DNA from: Candidatus Omnitrophota bacterium
Lineage (GTDB): Bacteria > Omnitrophota > Gorgyraeia > Gygaellales > Profunditerraquicolaceae
Assembly: GCA_026387405.1 (NCBI GenBank)
Contig: JAPLLV010000061.1
Location: 1 to 43,913, forward strand
Reading direction: 5' to 3'
Length of the DNA stretch: 43,913 bases
The notes under the pieces are model-generated. The model made no database searches, had not been told where the DNA came from, and saw only the letters and a list, made by a program, of their open reading frames with translations. Positions 17,710 to 25,953 of the stretch are shown piece after piece. Position 1 is the stretch's first letter. Each line of letters starts with the position of its first letter. The position numbers and the translations under genes are program-made.

Positions 17710-18575
17710 TGAACGAAGCAGAGTTGGTGTTGAGCCGGATACTGCAAAGCGACAGGCCATCGCTTTATCTTAGCAGGAATGTCCGCTTGGATAAAGCTGT
17801 TGCGGGTGCGATATCCTCGGTCTTAAAAAGAAGGATAAAAGGGGAGCCCCTGGCTTATATCCTGGGCAAGGCGGATTTTTTCGGTTTGGAGTTCAACATT
17901 TCACCAGACGTCCTGGTGCCCCGGCCGGAGACGGAAATTCTGGTAGAGACAGCCCTAAGGCAGTCGTTGGTCGTTGGTCGTTGGTCGTTAGATTTAAGAA
18001 TTCTGGATCTGGGGACAGGATCAGGCTGTATTGCGATTTCATTAGCGAAAGAATTGCCTTTTGCTAAAATAGACGCGGTTGATATATCTCAAGGGGCTTT
18101 GAAGGTCGCTCAAGAAAATGCCAGGTTTCATAACGTGGAAATAAATTTTAGGCAAAGGGATTTATTCAGTACCGAGTTTGCAGAACTCGAAACATCTTAT
18201 TTGAGCGAGCCAACAAATTTATCTTCTCGACATGGCTCGAAGAATAAATTTGTTGGCGAGTCGAGAATATATGATTTAATTGTTTCCAATCCTCCCTACA
18301 TCCGTTCAGCAGAAATAGAGGGGTTGCAGCCGGAGGTGCGGCAGGAGCCGCGCGTCGCCCTGGACGGAGGCAGTGACGGCCTTGATTTTTATCGACGTAT
18401 AACTAAGACGGCGCCGCGGCATCTGGAAGAAGGAGGCTTATTGGTTATGGAGATGGGATATAACCAGCGCGAGGCGATTGAAAAGATCTGTCAGGGGTCA
18501 GGAAGATTAAAGGTACTTGAGGTGGTGAAGGATTATAGCGGTATAGACAGAGTAATAGTCACGAAAAAGGGATAG
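17709..18575 (+). CDS. prmC: Release factor glutamine methyltransferase, with two repeat-derived insertions
   Basis: A 288-residue SAM-dependent enzyme that methylates the GGQ glutamine of release factors. It shows LVPRPETEILVE, the SAM motif ILDLGTGSGCIAISLA and the catalytic SNPPYI. The GTG start is taken from the family length and the position right behind prfA. Two stretches look added. Residues QSLVVGRWSLDL (about 85-96) are encoded by a TCGTTGG tandem repeat. About 25 residues around 160-188, just before the NPPY strand, are encoded by a palindrome at 18210-18256. The frame stays open through both, so the gene is probably still functional, with surface loops enlarged. Confidence 0.94.
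   Translation: MNEAELVLSRILQSDRPSLYLSRNVRLDKAVAGAISSVLKRRIKGEPLAYILGKADFFGLEFNISPDVLVPRPETEILVETALRQSLVVGRWSLDLRILDLGTGSGCIAISLAKELPFAKIDAVDISQGALKVAQENARFHNVEINFRQRDLFSTEFAELETSYLSEPTNLSSRHGSKNKFVGESRIYDLIVSNPPYIRSAEIEGLQPEVRQEPRVALDGGSDGLDFYRRITKTAPRHLEEGGLLVMEMGYNQREAIEKICQGSGRLKVLEVVKDYSGIDRVIVTKKG
17964..17991. repeat. TCGTTGG heptanucleotide repeat inside prmC
   Basis: Three TCGTTGG units and one TCGTTAG unit lie in tandem within the coding frame. The same heptamer occurs three times at 19981-20001, ahead of trpG. Related methyltransferases have a shorter loop here, which points to insertion. Confidence 0.8.
18210..18256. repeat. Palindrome embedded in the prmC coding sequence
   Basis: Left arm 18210-18229 begins CCAACAAATTTAT and right arm 18237-18256 ends ATAAATTTGTTGG; they pair over about 18 bp with one-base bulges and an 8-base loop. 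It encodes part of an extra segment before the NPPY motif. Being both strongly self-complementary and in frame, it resembles the palindromic elements known inside Rickettsia genes. Confidence 0.75.
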
Positions 18576-18576
18576 T

Positions 18577-18652
18577 CACCCCGCGCTAATAGTACCTGGC
18601 CCAGATAGGTATTGGGCCAGTGTTCACCTCGTGGTGAAGATTTGCGCGGGTG
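18577..18652. repeat. CACCCCGCGC/GCGCGGGTG-bounded nested palindrome, copy 2
   Basis: The outer arms CACCCCGCGC (18577-18586) and GCGCGGGTG (18644-18652) enclose two inner hairpins, CTGGCCCAGAT...ATTGGGCCAG and TTCACCTCGTGGTGAA. Long stretches match the copy at 9391-9512, which carries extra bases between the inner hairpins. It starts two bases after the prmC stop. Confidence 0.78.
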
Positions 18653-18666
18653 TTAACGCAGAAAGC

Positions 18667-18711
18667 GGACACTTGCCCATCCGATTGGGCAAGGTGTGTC
18701 CTTGGGGGACA
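18667..18711 (+). promoter_or_regulatory. Hairpins in the murA leader
   Basis: GGACAC...TTGCCCA (18667-18679) pairs with TGGGCAA...GTGTCC (up to 18702). The TGTCC at 18698-18702 can instead pair with GGACA at 18707-18711, a small hairpin holding the GGGGG ribosome site of murA (ATG 18713). The two folds exclude each other. Confidence 0.45.
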
Positions 18712-18712
18712 A

Positions 18713-19975
18713 ATGGATAAAATAGTCATTGAGGGCGGGATAAGATTAAGGGGGGAGATAACGGTTTCCGGTTCCAAGAATGCCGTGCTGCCTATTATAG
18801 CGGCGACACTTTTGACCGAAGATGCCTGCATTATAAAAAGCGTGCCGAATCTCCGCGATACCAATACTATGGTCAAGATATTGCGCGCACTCGGCAAGAG
18901 CGTTGATTTTGATAAAGGGGTTATTACCGCCACGCAGGGGAAAAACACTAATTTCACCGCGGATTATAAATTGGTTTCGACTATGCGCGCTTCTTTTTGT
19001 GTTTTAGGGCCCCTCATCGGAAGATTCAGGAAGGCCAAGGTTTCTCTGCCCGGCGGATGCATTATCGGGATCAGGCCGGTAGACCTGCACTTAAAAGGAC
19101 TGAAGGCCTTAGGCACCGAGATAAATATAGAAGGCGGCTATGTGGTGGCTTCGGCCCCTAAACTTAAAGGAAACTATATCTATCTGGGCGGAGAATATGG
19201 CTCTTCGGTTTTAGCCACAGATAATGTAATGATGGCTGCTGTGTTATGTCCGGGAAAGACCGTGATCGAGGCCGCAGCCTGCGAGCCGGAGGTTGCGGAC
19301 CTGGCAGAGTTTTTGATCAAGATGGGGGCCAAGATAAAGGGCCATGGGACTCCCACGATAGAGATTGAAGGAGTAAACAAGCTGCACGGCGCAGAACACA
19401 GGATAATCCCCGATAGGATCGAGGCAGGCACGCTTATCATAGCCGCTTTGATCACCAAAGGCGATATTACGCTCAAAAACGCTTCTTATAAACACCTGGG
19501 CGCTATAATTGATAAGTTGGAAGAGGCCGGGGCATATATCCATAAAGTTGACGGCTCAATCCGTATCTGCTATAAAAAACAGCTTAAGCCTATAAATATT
19601 ACCACCTTACCTTACCCGGGATTCCCTACCGATATGCAGGCCCAGATGATGAGTCTGATGGCTGTTACTCCCGGGATTAGCGTTATCACCGAGAAGATTT
19701 ATCCGGACAGGTTCATGCATGTCGCGGAGTTAAACCGTATGGGCGCGCACGTGCAACGGGAAGGGCCGCATGCGATCGTGCAAGGGGTAGAATTTCTTTC
19801 CGGTGCTCCGGTTATGGCCTCGGACCTACGCGCCTCGGCAAGCCTGGTCCTGGCAGGGCTGGTAGCCCGCGGTAAAACTTCGGTTTCGAGAATCTACCAT
19901 TTAGAGCGCGGGTATGAGAATCTAGAAAAGAAGTTAGAAGCCTTGGGGGCTAAAATTTTAAGGGAGAAAGAGTAA
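18713..19975 (+). CDS. murA: UDP-N-acetylglucosamine 1-carboxyvinyltransferase
   Basis: A 420-residue enzyme for the first committed step of peptidoglycan synthesis, transfer of enolpyruvate from PEP to UDP-GlcNAc. The start [20 protein letters not shown], the substrate-binding [16 protein letters not shown] and [13 protein letters not shown] are all typical. In the active loop the residues that would carry the fosfomycin-reactive cysteine read [15 protein letters not shown], so Cys is present. An in-frame TTG/ATG extension reaches back to 18650, but it lies in repeat sequence; the ATG at 18713 matches the family start and follows GGGGGAC. It is the last gene of the rho-to-murA block. Confidence 0.97.
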   Translation: MDKIVIEGGIRLRGEITVSGSKNAVLPIIAATLLTEDACIIKSVPNLRDTNTMVKILRALGKSVDFDKGVITATQGKNTNFTADYKLVSTMRASFCVLGPLIGRFRKAKVSLPGGCIIGIRPVDLHLKGLKALGTEINIEGGYVVASAPKLKGNYIYLGGEYGSSVLATDNVMMAAVLCPGKTVIEAAACEPEVADLAEFLIKMGAKIKGHGTPTIEIEGVNKLHGAEHRIIPDRIEAGTLIIAALITKGDITLKNASYKHLGAIIDKLEEAGAYIHKVDGSIRICYKKQLKPINITTLPYPGFPTDMQAQMMSLMAVTPGISVITEKIYPDRFMHVAELNRMGAHVQREGPHAIVQGVEFLSGAPVMASDLRASASLVLAGLVARGKTSVSRIYHLERGYENLEKKLEALGAKILREKE

Positions 19976-19980
19976 ATTTG

Positions 19981-20001
19981 TCGTTAGTCGTTGGTCGTTG
20001 G
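19981..20001. repeat. TCGTTGG heptanucleotide repeat before trpG
   Basis: TCGTTAG, TCGTTGG, TCGTTGG in tandem in the 62-base gap between murA and trpG. It is the second copy of the array found inside prmC. Confidence 0.78.
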
Positions 20002-20037
20002 TTTAGACTATCGACAAGATGCCAGAGGGTGGTTAAA

Positions 20038-20601
20038 ATGATACTAATGATTGATAATTACGATTCCTTTACCTATAATCTCGTACAATATCTGGGTGAG
20101 TTAGGCGCGAATACAAAGGTATTCAGGAACGATAAGATCACGCTCAGCGGGATTAAAAAATTAAGGCCGGCAAAGATCGTGATCTCGCCCGGGCCGGGGA
20201 GGCCCGAGGATGCGGGTATCTCCTGCGGGGTGATCCGGGAATTCGCAGGTAAAATCCCTATTTTAGGGGTGTGCCTCGGCCACCAGGCCATAGGTTACAG
20301 TTATGGCGCTAAGATCGTCGGCTCCAAATATCTTATGCACGGCAAGACTTCTTTGATATACCATAATCGAAGCGATATATTCAAAGGGCTGCCTAATCCT
20401 TTTGAGGCGACCCGTTACCACTCCCTGGTTGTAGAGAGGAAGAGCTTGCCGGAGTGCCTCCAGATCACCGCCTGGACTAAGGATAAGGAGATCATGGGGC
20501 TCAGACACAAGAAGTTTCCTCTGTGGGGAGTACAGTTTCATCCCGAGTCCATTCTGACCCGGGTAGGAAAAGACTTGTTAACCAATTTCTTGAAACAATG
20601 A
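20038..20601 (+). CDS. trpG: Anthranilate synthase glutamine amidotransferase
   Basis: A 187-residue class I glutamine amidotransferase that feeds ammonia to TrpE, and possibly also to PabB. It begins [19 protein letters not shown]. The catalytic cysteine sits in [11 protein letters not shown] and the His-Glu pair in [11 protein letters not shown]. The ATG at 20038 follows AGAGGGTGG and gives the usual length; the longer open frame starts inside tandem-repeat DNA. It overlaps trpD by 4 bases (ATGA). No trpE lies beside it: murA is upstream. The synthase subunit must therefore be encoded elsewhere, and a dual TrpG/PabA role is possible. Confidence 0.95.
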   Translation: MILMIDNYDSFTYNLVQYLGELGANTKVFRNDKITLSGIKKLRPAKIVISPGPGRPEDAGISCGVIREFAGKIPILGVCLGHQAIGYSYGAKIVGSKYLMHGKTSLIYHNRSDIFKGLPNPFEATRYHSLVVERKSLPECLQITAWTKDKEIMGLRHKKFPLWGVQFHPESILTRVGKDLLTNFLKQ

Positions 20602-21605
20602 TTAAGGATATACTTAAAACTTTAGCCCAAAAAAAAGACCTGACTGCCGGAGAAATGCAGCAGGTAATGCAGGAGATCCTGACCGGAGCCACGGATACCG
20701 CCGATATAGTGATGTTTTTGACAGCCCTTAACGAAAAAGGGGAGACTGTAGAGGAGTTGACCGCGGCGGTCGAGGTAATGCTTAAATACGTGGATGCCAT
20801 TGTGGTGGATAGGCCGAATATCCTGGATACCTGCGGTACGGGAGGGGACAAGAAAGGAACTTTTAATATCTCTACGGCTGCTGCCTTTGTGGCCAGCGGC
20901 GCCGGGGTCACGGTGGCTAAGCACGGCAATCGTTCGGTTTCAAGTAAGTGCGGCAGCGCCGACGTCTTGGAGGCATTGGGCGTAGATATTAATATGGATA
21001 AGCACAAGATTAAAAGGTGTCTTGAGGAGATCGGCATTGCCTTCCTCTTTGCCCCGAACCTGCATCCGGCCATGAGGCACGTAATGCCGGCAAGAAAGAA
21101 GATCGGCAAAAGGACCATGTTCAATATGCTGGGCCCTTTGATCAATCCGGCAAGGGCGACAAACCAGCTGATCGGCGTTTATAGCGCGCAATGGGCTACT
21201 GTCTTGGCCAGGGTGTTGCATAATCTGGGCACGCGCCATGTCCTGGTGGTGCATGGCAAAGACGGCCTGGATGAGGTGACTACTACCGCCACGACATTTA
21301 TCTCGGAAGTCAAGGCGGGAAATTTTACGGAATACGATATCGCTCCCGAAAATTTTGGTTTTAAAAGGGCAGCGCTGAATGATTTTTTGGGGGGGAATGC
21401 CGCGCAGAACGCGGATATTATTAAGGAAGTCTTAAGCGGTAAAGGCGGCCCCCATCGCGATATAGTTTTATTAAACGCGGGATGCGCTATCTACGCGGCA
21501 GATAAGGCTAATTCAATTATAAACGGCATTATGCTTGCCCGTCAGTCTATTGATTCGGGAAGCGCCATGAAAAAATTGGAATTATTAAAAGGATATTCGC
21601 AATAA
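20598..21605 (+). CDS. trpD: Anthranilate phosphoribosyltransferase
   Basis: A 335-residue enzyme joining anthranilate to PRPP, second step of tryptophan synthesis. The PRPP-binding loop is [17 protein letters not shown], followed by [23 protein letters not shown], both hallmarks. Further family blocks are [18 protein letters not shown] and GKDGLDE. The ATG overlaps the trpG stop and a longer open frame inside trpG is discarded. The stop TAA shares one base with the trpC ATG. Confidence 0.97.
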   Translation: MIKDILKTLAQKKDLTAGEMQQVMQEILTGATDTADIVMFLTALNEKGETVEELTAAVEVMLKYVDAIVVDRPNILDTCGTGGDKKGTFNISTAAAFVASGAGVTVAKHGNRSVSSKCGSADVLEALGVDINMDKHKIKRCLEEIGIAFLFAPNLHPAMRHVMPARKKIGKRTMFNMLGPLINPARATNQLIGVYSAQWATVLARVLHNLGTRHVLVVHGKDGLDEVTTTATTFISEVKAGNFTEYDIAPENFGFKRAALNDFLGGNAAQNADIIKEVLSGKGGPHRDIVLLNAGCAIYAADKANSIINGIMLARQSIDSGSAMKKLELLKGYSQ

Positions 21606-22390
21606 TGGCAAAAGACGCTTTAAAGGAAATTGTAGCCAGGAAGAAAGAGAAGATACTTTTGGCCAGGCAGGCTTTTCCTGAAGAAGAGCTCAAAATAAAG
21701 GTGTTGGGCCTGCCGGAAACCAGGCCTTTCCGGGAGGCGATTGTCAAGCCCCGGACGATCTCGCTTATTGCGGAGATAAAAAAGGCCTCGCCTTCAAAAG
21801 GCGTTATCCGGGAAGATTTTGCTCCCGCGGCAATCGCTAAGGTTTATCAGGATGCGGGGGTGCAGGCGATCTCCGTGCTTACCGAGGAAGATCATTTTCA
21901 GGGGAATATTACTTATTTAAATGAAGTGAAAAATGTCACCACTGTTCCGGTTTTGCGCAAAGATTTTATCCTGGAGGCATATCAGATTTATGAGTCGCGT
22001 TGGTTTGGCGCGGACGCAATATTATTGATCGCGGACCTGCTTACCAGGGACCAGCTTAACGAGTTTATGGGCCTGGCGGACAGCCTGGGCCTGGATTACA
22101 TAGTGGAAGTGCATACCGAGAAAGAACTAAAGAAGGTATTGAATTTAGAGGTGCCGGTAATAGGTATAAATAACCGCAACCTGCATACGCTGGAAGTGGA
22201 CGCAAAAACTACCGAGGAGCTTTTTATCCTGGTTCCCAAGGATAAAGCGGTGATAGTGGAGAGCGGGATCAAGACCGCGCAGGATGTATTATTCCTTAAG
22301 ATCTTAGGGGTCAGCGCGGTACTGATAGGCGAGGCCTTTATGCAGTCCCCGGATATCGGTAAAAAAGTGCAGGAATTAATGGGATGGTGA
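21605..22390 (+). CDS. trpC: Indole-3-glycerol phosphate synthase
   Basis: A 261-residue (beta/alpha)8 enzyme that closes the indole ring. The substrate-binding IAEIKKASPSKGVI, the VLTEEDHFQGN strand, PVLRKDFILEAYQIYESRWFGADAILLI and VIGINNRNLHTLEVD are all present. It shares one base with trpD (TAATG), so translation is coupled. A 78-base palindromic repeat separates it from trpF. Confidence 0.97.
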   Translation: MAKDALKEIVARKKEKILLARQAFPEEELKIKVLGLPETRPFREAIVKPRTISLIAEIKKASPSKGVIREDFAPAAIAKVYQDAGVQAISVLTEEDHFQGNITYLNEVKNVTTVPVLRKDFILEAYQIYESRWFGADAILLIADLLTRDQLNEFMGLADSLGLDYIVEVHTEKELKKVLNLEVPVIGINNRNLHTLEVDAKTTEELFILVPKDKAVIVESGIKTAQDVLFLKILGVSAVLIGEAFMQSPDIGKKVQELMGW

Positions 22391-22410
22391 TGGAATAATC
22401 GATCAATTTC

Positions 22411-22488
22411 CGTCATTGCGAGGAGGCCATAGCCGACGAAGCAATCCCAAAAGCGAGATTGCTTCGGGCTAAAGCCCTCGCAATGACG
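22411..22488. repeat. CATTGCGAGG-bounded palindrome, copy 1 (trpC-trpF gap)
   Basis: The ends are CGTCATTGCGAGG and CCTCGCAATGACG, a perfect inverted pair. GCAATC and GATTGC inside give a second stem. Longer relatives lie at 25801-25940 and 28288-28451. Such elements are widespread in bacterial genomes and behave like MITE or REP sequences. Confidence 0.88.
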
Positions 22489-22507
22489 ATGTTTAAACGT
22501 CTTAAAG

Positions 22508-23128
22508 ATGATTAAAGTAAAAATTTGCGGGATAACGAATTTAAGAGATGCTCTGGCAGCGGTGGATGCAGGCTGCGACGCGCTGGGATTCAATTTTTGC
22601 AAAAAAAGCCCCCGTTATATCAGGCCTCAGGCCGCTTTAGAGATAATCAGTAATTTGCCTAAGAGTGTTGTTAAGATAGGCGTGTTTGTGGATGAGCAGG
22701 AAAAAACCATAAAAAGCATTGCAAAATTATGTAAACTGGATATACTGCAATTTCATGGCCGGGAGTCTCCCGGGTTTTGCCGTAAATTCAAGGGCCTCAA
22801 GATAATCAAGGCCTTCAGGGTCAAGGATAGATTAGATCTAGAGGGTATCAGGGAATATAAGACTTTTGCTTATCTATTTGATGCCTTTAGCAAGTCCAGC
22901 CCGGGGGGAGGTACCGGGAAAAACTTCAACTGGGAGCTTTTGAGGCACCTGGCGGATATGAGGCAGCCGATCTTTCTCTCCGGCGGCTTGAATGCGCGTA
23001 ATGTGCGCAGGGCGATCGCGGCTGCGCAGCCGGACTGGGTGGATGCCTGCAGTTGCATTGAGCGCTCACCCGGCAAAAAAGATTCAGCCAAGGTCAGGAG
23101 ATTTATTCAAGCAGCTAAAGGCAAGTAG
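22508..23128 (+). CDS. trpF: Phosphoribosylanthranilate isomerase
   Basis: A 206-residue (beta/alpha)8 enzyme, third step of tryptophan synthesis. It starts MIKVKICGITNLRDALAAVD with the catalytic cysteine in KICGIT. GFNFCKKSPRYI, KIGVFVD and LDILQFHGRES are family blocks. Near the end, FLSGGLNARNV and DACSCIERSPGKKD form the phosphate site; the usual SSGVE reads SCIER here. It is followed by 600 non-coding bases. Confidence 0.95.
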   Translation: MIKVKICGITNLRDALAAVDAGCDALGFNFCKKSPRYIRPQAALEIISNLPKSVVKIGVFVDEQEKTIKSIAKLCKLDILQFHGRESPGFCRKFKGLKIIKAFRVKDRLDLEGIREYKTFAYLFDAFSKSSPGGGTGKNFNWELLRHLADMRQPIFLSGGLNARNVRRAIAAAQPDWVDACSCIERSPGKKDSAKVRRFIQAAKGK

Positions 23129-23199
23129 TAATTGAATGTATAGTAGTTATCGCTCATTGATTAAGCAGCACTAAAGGTATCTTGCGTGTGTTGAGAAGT

Positions 23200-23677
23200 A
23201 TCTTTCGCATCACCGCTCGCTTTTCGTTCGCGTCGGGACATTGTTCGCGCACGAATTTTTTCGCCGTGCACTACGGCTTACGGCTCGCGTCAGCTCGCTT
23301 CTTACGCCTTTGAGCGTAGGTAACTCGCTGACGCTCGCCGTAAGACCTTGTGCACTTTTGCCGAAAAAATTCTAATTGTGCGCTCACAATATCCCGAGCA
23401 AACGAAAAGCCTCAAAGCTTGTTGCTTTAAGATGCTACTGGCAGTTTTACGAGCGAATGGAGCTTTTAGCCAGAGGAGCTTGAGCATTTGAGGGAATCCA
23501 AACACGGAAGTATTTGGACGGCGAGCATGTTTGAGCCCGTCCTGGCGCGAGAGCGCCGACGGGCGAGTTGCGAAGCCGCCGAAAATGCGAAAGACCTCTG
23601 GCATCCCCCTGGATAAAAGCTTATTGAGGGGGAAAAGCGACCTTGAGCGAGGAAAATTGCCAGGAGCAGCTTAAATA
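23200..23677. repeat. Multi-hairpin repeat element, copy B (inverted relative to copy A)
   Basis: Fills most of the 611-base gap between trpF and trpB. The core is 23427-23674, with terminal inverted repeats 23427-23448 and 23653-23674. Its framework matches the reverse complement of 662-912. The two inner hairpins are new sequences at the same places: 23497-23518 (loop GGAA) and 23536-23563 (stem CCCGTC..GACGGG, loop GAGA). The outer part holds a long palindrome near 23273-23344, where TTACGGC-type arms repeat, and shared blocks near 23207-23245 and 23373-23402. No reading frame is convincing. Confidence 0.85.
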
Positions 23678-23739
23678 CAAAAATTTTAACACTGAGAACT
23701 AAATAGAAAGTCCATATCACTTGAATATTGGAGAAAGTT

Positions 23740-24918
23740 ATGTTGCCGGATAAAAGAGGGCATTTTGGGGAGTTTGGCGGAAAGTTTGTGCCGGAGACGC
23801 TGATCTCGGCGCTGGATGAGCTGGAGAAGGTATATAATAAATCCCGGCGCGATAAGAAATTCCGCCAGGAATTGGATTATTACCTGCGCGAATATGCCGG
23901 CAGGCCCACGCCTTTATATTTTGCCGAGAACCTGAGCAAGGACCTGGGGTTAAAAATATATTTAAAAAGAGAAGACCTTTTGCATACCGGCGCGCACAAG
24001 ATAAATAATACCCTCGGGCAGGCATTATTGACCTTAAGGATGAAGAAGCCGCGGGTGATCGCGGAAACCGGGGCAGGCCAGCACGGCGTAGCCACGGCAA
24101 CCGTGGCAGCGCTCTTTGGGCTTGAGTGCGCGGTCTATATGGGCGAAGAAGATATGGCCCGCCAGAGCCTGAATGTTTATCGCATGAAGCTGCTGGGGTC
24201 AGAGGTAGTGCCGGTCTCAAGCGGTTCCAGGACTTTAAAAGACGCGCTTACCGAGGCGTTAAGGGATTGGGTGACTAATGTGCGCAGCACCCATTACATT
24301 ATCGGCAGTGTTGCCGGTCCGCATCCATACCCGGCAATGGTGCGTGATTTTCAGGCGGTGATCGGCCGCGAGGCCAAAAAACAGATATTAGAGAAAGAGG
24401 GAAGGCTTCCGGAGGCTCTTTTAGCCTGTGTAGGCGGAGGAAGCAACGCTATGGGATTATTTTATCCCTTCTTTAACGATAAGAAAGTCAAATTTATCGG
24501 AGTGGAAGCCGGCGGCCTGGGATTAAGTCCGGGCAAACACGCGGCAACCCTGGTAACCGGCAAAGTTGGGGTCTTGCACGGTTCAAAATCGAATCTTTTA
24601 CAGGATAAATACGGCCAGGTTGAGACCACGCATTCGGTTTCCGCAGGCCTGGATTATCCCGGCGTTGGGCCGGAACACGCCTATTACAAAAAAATAGGCC
24701 GGGCAAAATACGTGGCCATAAACGATACCCAGGCCTTGGAAGGTTTTAAACTTCTTTCGCAGAGAGAGGGTATTATCCCCGCCCTGGAATCAGCGCACGC
24801 GGTTGCCTATTTGAAACAGGCGCGCCGCATCCTGAAAAAAGACGCGGTGGTGATAGTCTGTCTTTCCGGAAGAGGGGACAAGGATATGGGGATTGTGACT
24901 CGAGAGTTAAAATTATAA
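23740..24918 (+). CDS. trpB: Tryptophan synthase beta chain
   Basis: A 392-residue PLP enzyme that joins indole and serine. The PLP lysine is in [20 protein letters not shown]. The phosphate loop is [15 protein letters not shown], and [14 protein letters not shown] is typical of the TrpB1 class that works with TrpA. The ATG at 23740 is chosen because GGAG lies six bases before it; a TTG 12 bases earlier is possible. Element B separates it from trpF, so it may depend on readthrough or its own promoter. Confidence 0.97.
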   Translation: MLPDKRGHFGEFGGKFVPETLISALDELEKVYNKSRRDKKFRQELDYYLREYAGRPTPLYFAENLSKDLGLKIYLKREDLLHTGAHKINNTLGQALLTLRMKKPRVIAETGAGQHGVATATVAALFGLECAVYMGEEDMARQSLNVYRMKLLGSEVVPVSSGSRTLKDALTEALRDWVTNVRSTHYIIGSVAGPHPYPAMVRDFQAVIGREAKKQILEKEGRLPEALLACVGGGSNAMGLFYPFFNDKKVKFIGVEAGGLGLSPGKHAATLVTGKVGVLHGSKSNLLQDKYGQVETTHSVSAGLDYPGVGPEHAYYKKIGRAKYVAINDTQALEGFKLLSQREGIIPALESAHAVAYLKQARRILKKDAVVIVCLSGRGDKDMGIVTRELKL

Positions 24919-24920
24919 GT

Positions 24921-24995
24921 TTTAGCGGTTAGCGTATAGCGTTTAGCGTATAGGAAATCTTTTATCTACGCTCCACGCTATACGCTCTACGCTAG
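24921..24995. repeat. Heptanucleotide repeats forming a palindrome (trpB-trpA gap)
   Basis: Units of the AGCGTAT/AGCGTTT type run at 24921-24953; units of complementary type (ACGCTATACGCT) run at 24966-24995. The two arrays can pair over most of their length. The left array is nearly the reverse complement of the one at 110-140. Confidence 0.75.
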
Positions 24996-25003
24996 CAATA
25001 TTG

Positions 25004-25795
25004 ATGACGAGAATAGAGCATAAATTTAGAGAATTAAAAAAGAGCGGCAGAAAGGCCTTTATTGCCTTCATTACTGCCGGTTATCCGGATCTTAGGATAA
25101 CCGAAGGGCTGATCAGGGAATTTGATGCCATAGGAGTGGATATTGTTGAGCTGGGGGTTCCTTTCACCGACCCTATGGCTGACGGCCCGGTTATCCAGGA
25201 GGCTTCTCAAGCGGCGCTCAAGAATAAAACCCACCTTATAGATATCCTGAATCTGGTAAAAAAGGTGCGCCGGGATGTAAGGCTGCCGATATGCCTGATG
25301 ACTTACTATAATCCCATATTTTGTCTGGGCGAGGCAAGATTTGTCGCTAAGGCCGGGGAATGCGGAGTTGACGGCGTAATTATACCGGATCTTCCTCCTG
25401 AAGAAGGCGCTGGTCTTATCAGGCGCGCGCGTAAGACGGGTTTAGATGTGATCTCTTTTCTTTCGCCGACCAGCAGCCCGGAACGCATAAAACACATCGC
25501 AAATAGAGCCCACGGTTTTATCTACTATGTTTCGCTGACCGGTGTTACAGGCGCGCGCAAAGATCTGTCGCGGGATCTAAAGGAGAGCATAAAGGGCGTT
25601 AAAAGGTATGCGAGAGCCCCCGTGTGCGTAGGTTTTGGCGTCTCCACCCCGGCCCAGGTAAAACAGGTCCGGGCTTTTGCCGACGGAGTGATCGTGGGCA
25701 GCGCCATCGTAAAAAAGATCAAAGAGAATATCGGGAAGCCTAATTTAATAAAAAAAGTTAGTAGCTTTGTCCAAGGATTAAGAAAGGTCTTTTAA
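25004..25795 (+). CDS. trpA: Tryptophan synthase alpha chain
   Basis: A 263-residue (beta/alpha)8 enzyme that releases indole from indole-3-glycerol phosphate. The two catalytic acids lie in VDIVELGVPFTDPMADGPVI (the Glu of VELG and the Asp of DPMAD). The phosphate site VCVGFGVSTPAQV and GVIVGSAIV near the end are present. A TTG at 25001 directly precedes the ATG; ATG is taken as the start. No good ribosome site is visible, because the upstream bases are tandem repeat. Confidence 0.96.
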   Translation: MTRIEHKFRELKKSGRKAFIAFITAGYPDLRITEGLIREFDAIGVDIVELGVPFTDPMADGPVIQEASQAALKNKTHLIDILNLVKKVRRDVRLPICLMTYYNPIFCLGEARFVAKAGECGVDGVIIPDLPPEEGAGLIRRARKTGLDVISFLSPTSSPERIKHIANRAHGFIYYVSLTGVTGARKDLSRDLKESIKGVKRYARAPVCVGFGVSTPAQVKQVRAFADGVIVGSAIVKKIKENIGKPNLIKKVSSFVQGLRKVF

Positions 25796-25800
25796 ACAGT

Positions 25801-25940
25801 CGTCATTGCGAGGAGCCAAAGAGATTCCTCGCCAGTCATTGCGAGGCACCGCAGGTGCCGAAGCAATCTCTATAACAGGCTCGGAACAGGCTGCGCAATC
25901 TCAAAAACGTGATTGCTTCGCCCTTCGGGCTCGCAATGAC
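25801..25940. repeat. CATTGCGAGG-bounded palindrome, copy 2
   Basis: Begins CGTCATTGCGAGG and ends CTCGCAATGAC. A second CATTGCGAGG start occurs inside near 25837, so this looks like one element nested in or fused to another. GCAATCTC and a later GATTGC form an inner stem. It fills nearly all of the gap before the M16 protease gene. Confidence 0.85.
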
Positions 25941-25953
25941 ATAGTGGATAAGA

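Noticed and set aside
23302-23604. 100-residue minus-strand frame inside copy B of the repeat element
   Set aside because: Parts resemble the frame product in copy A only because the DNA is repeated; stops and lengths differ between copies.
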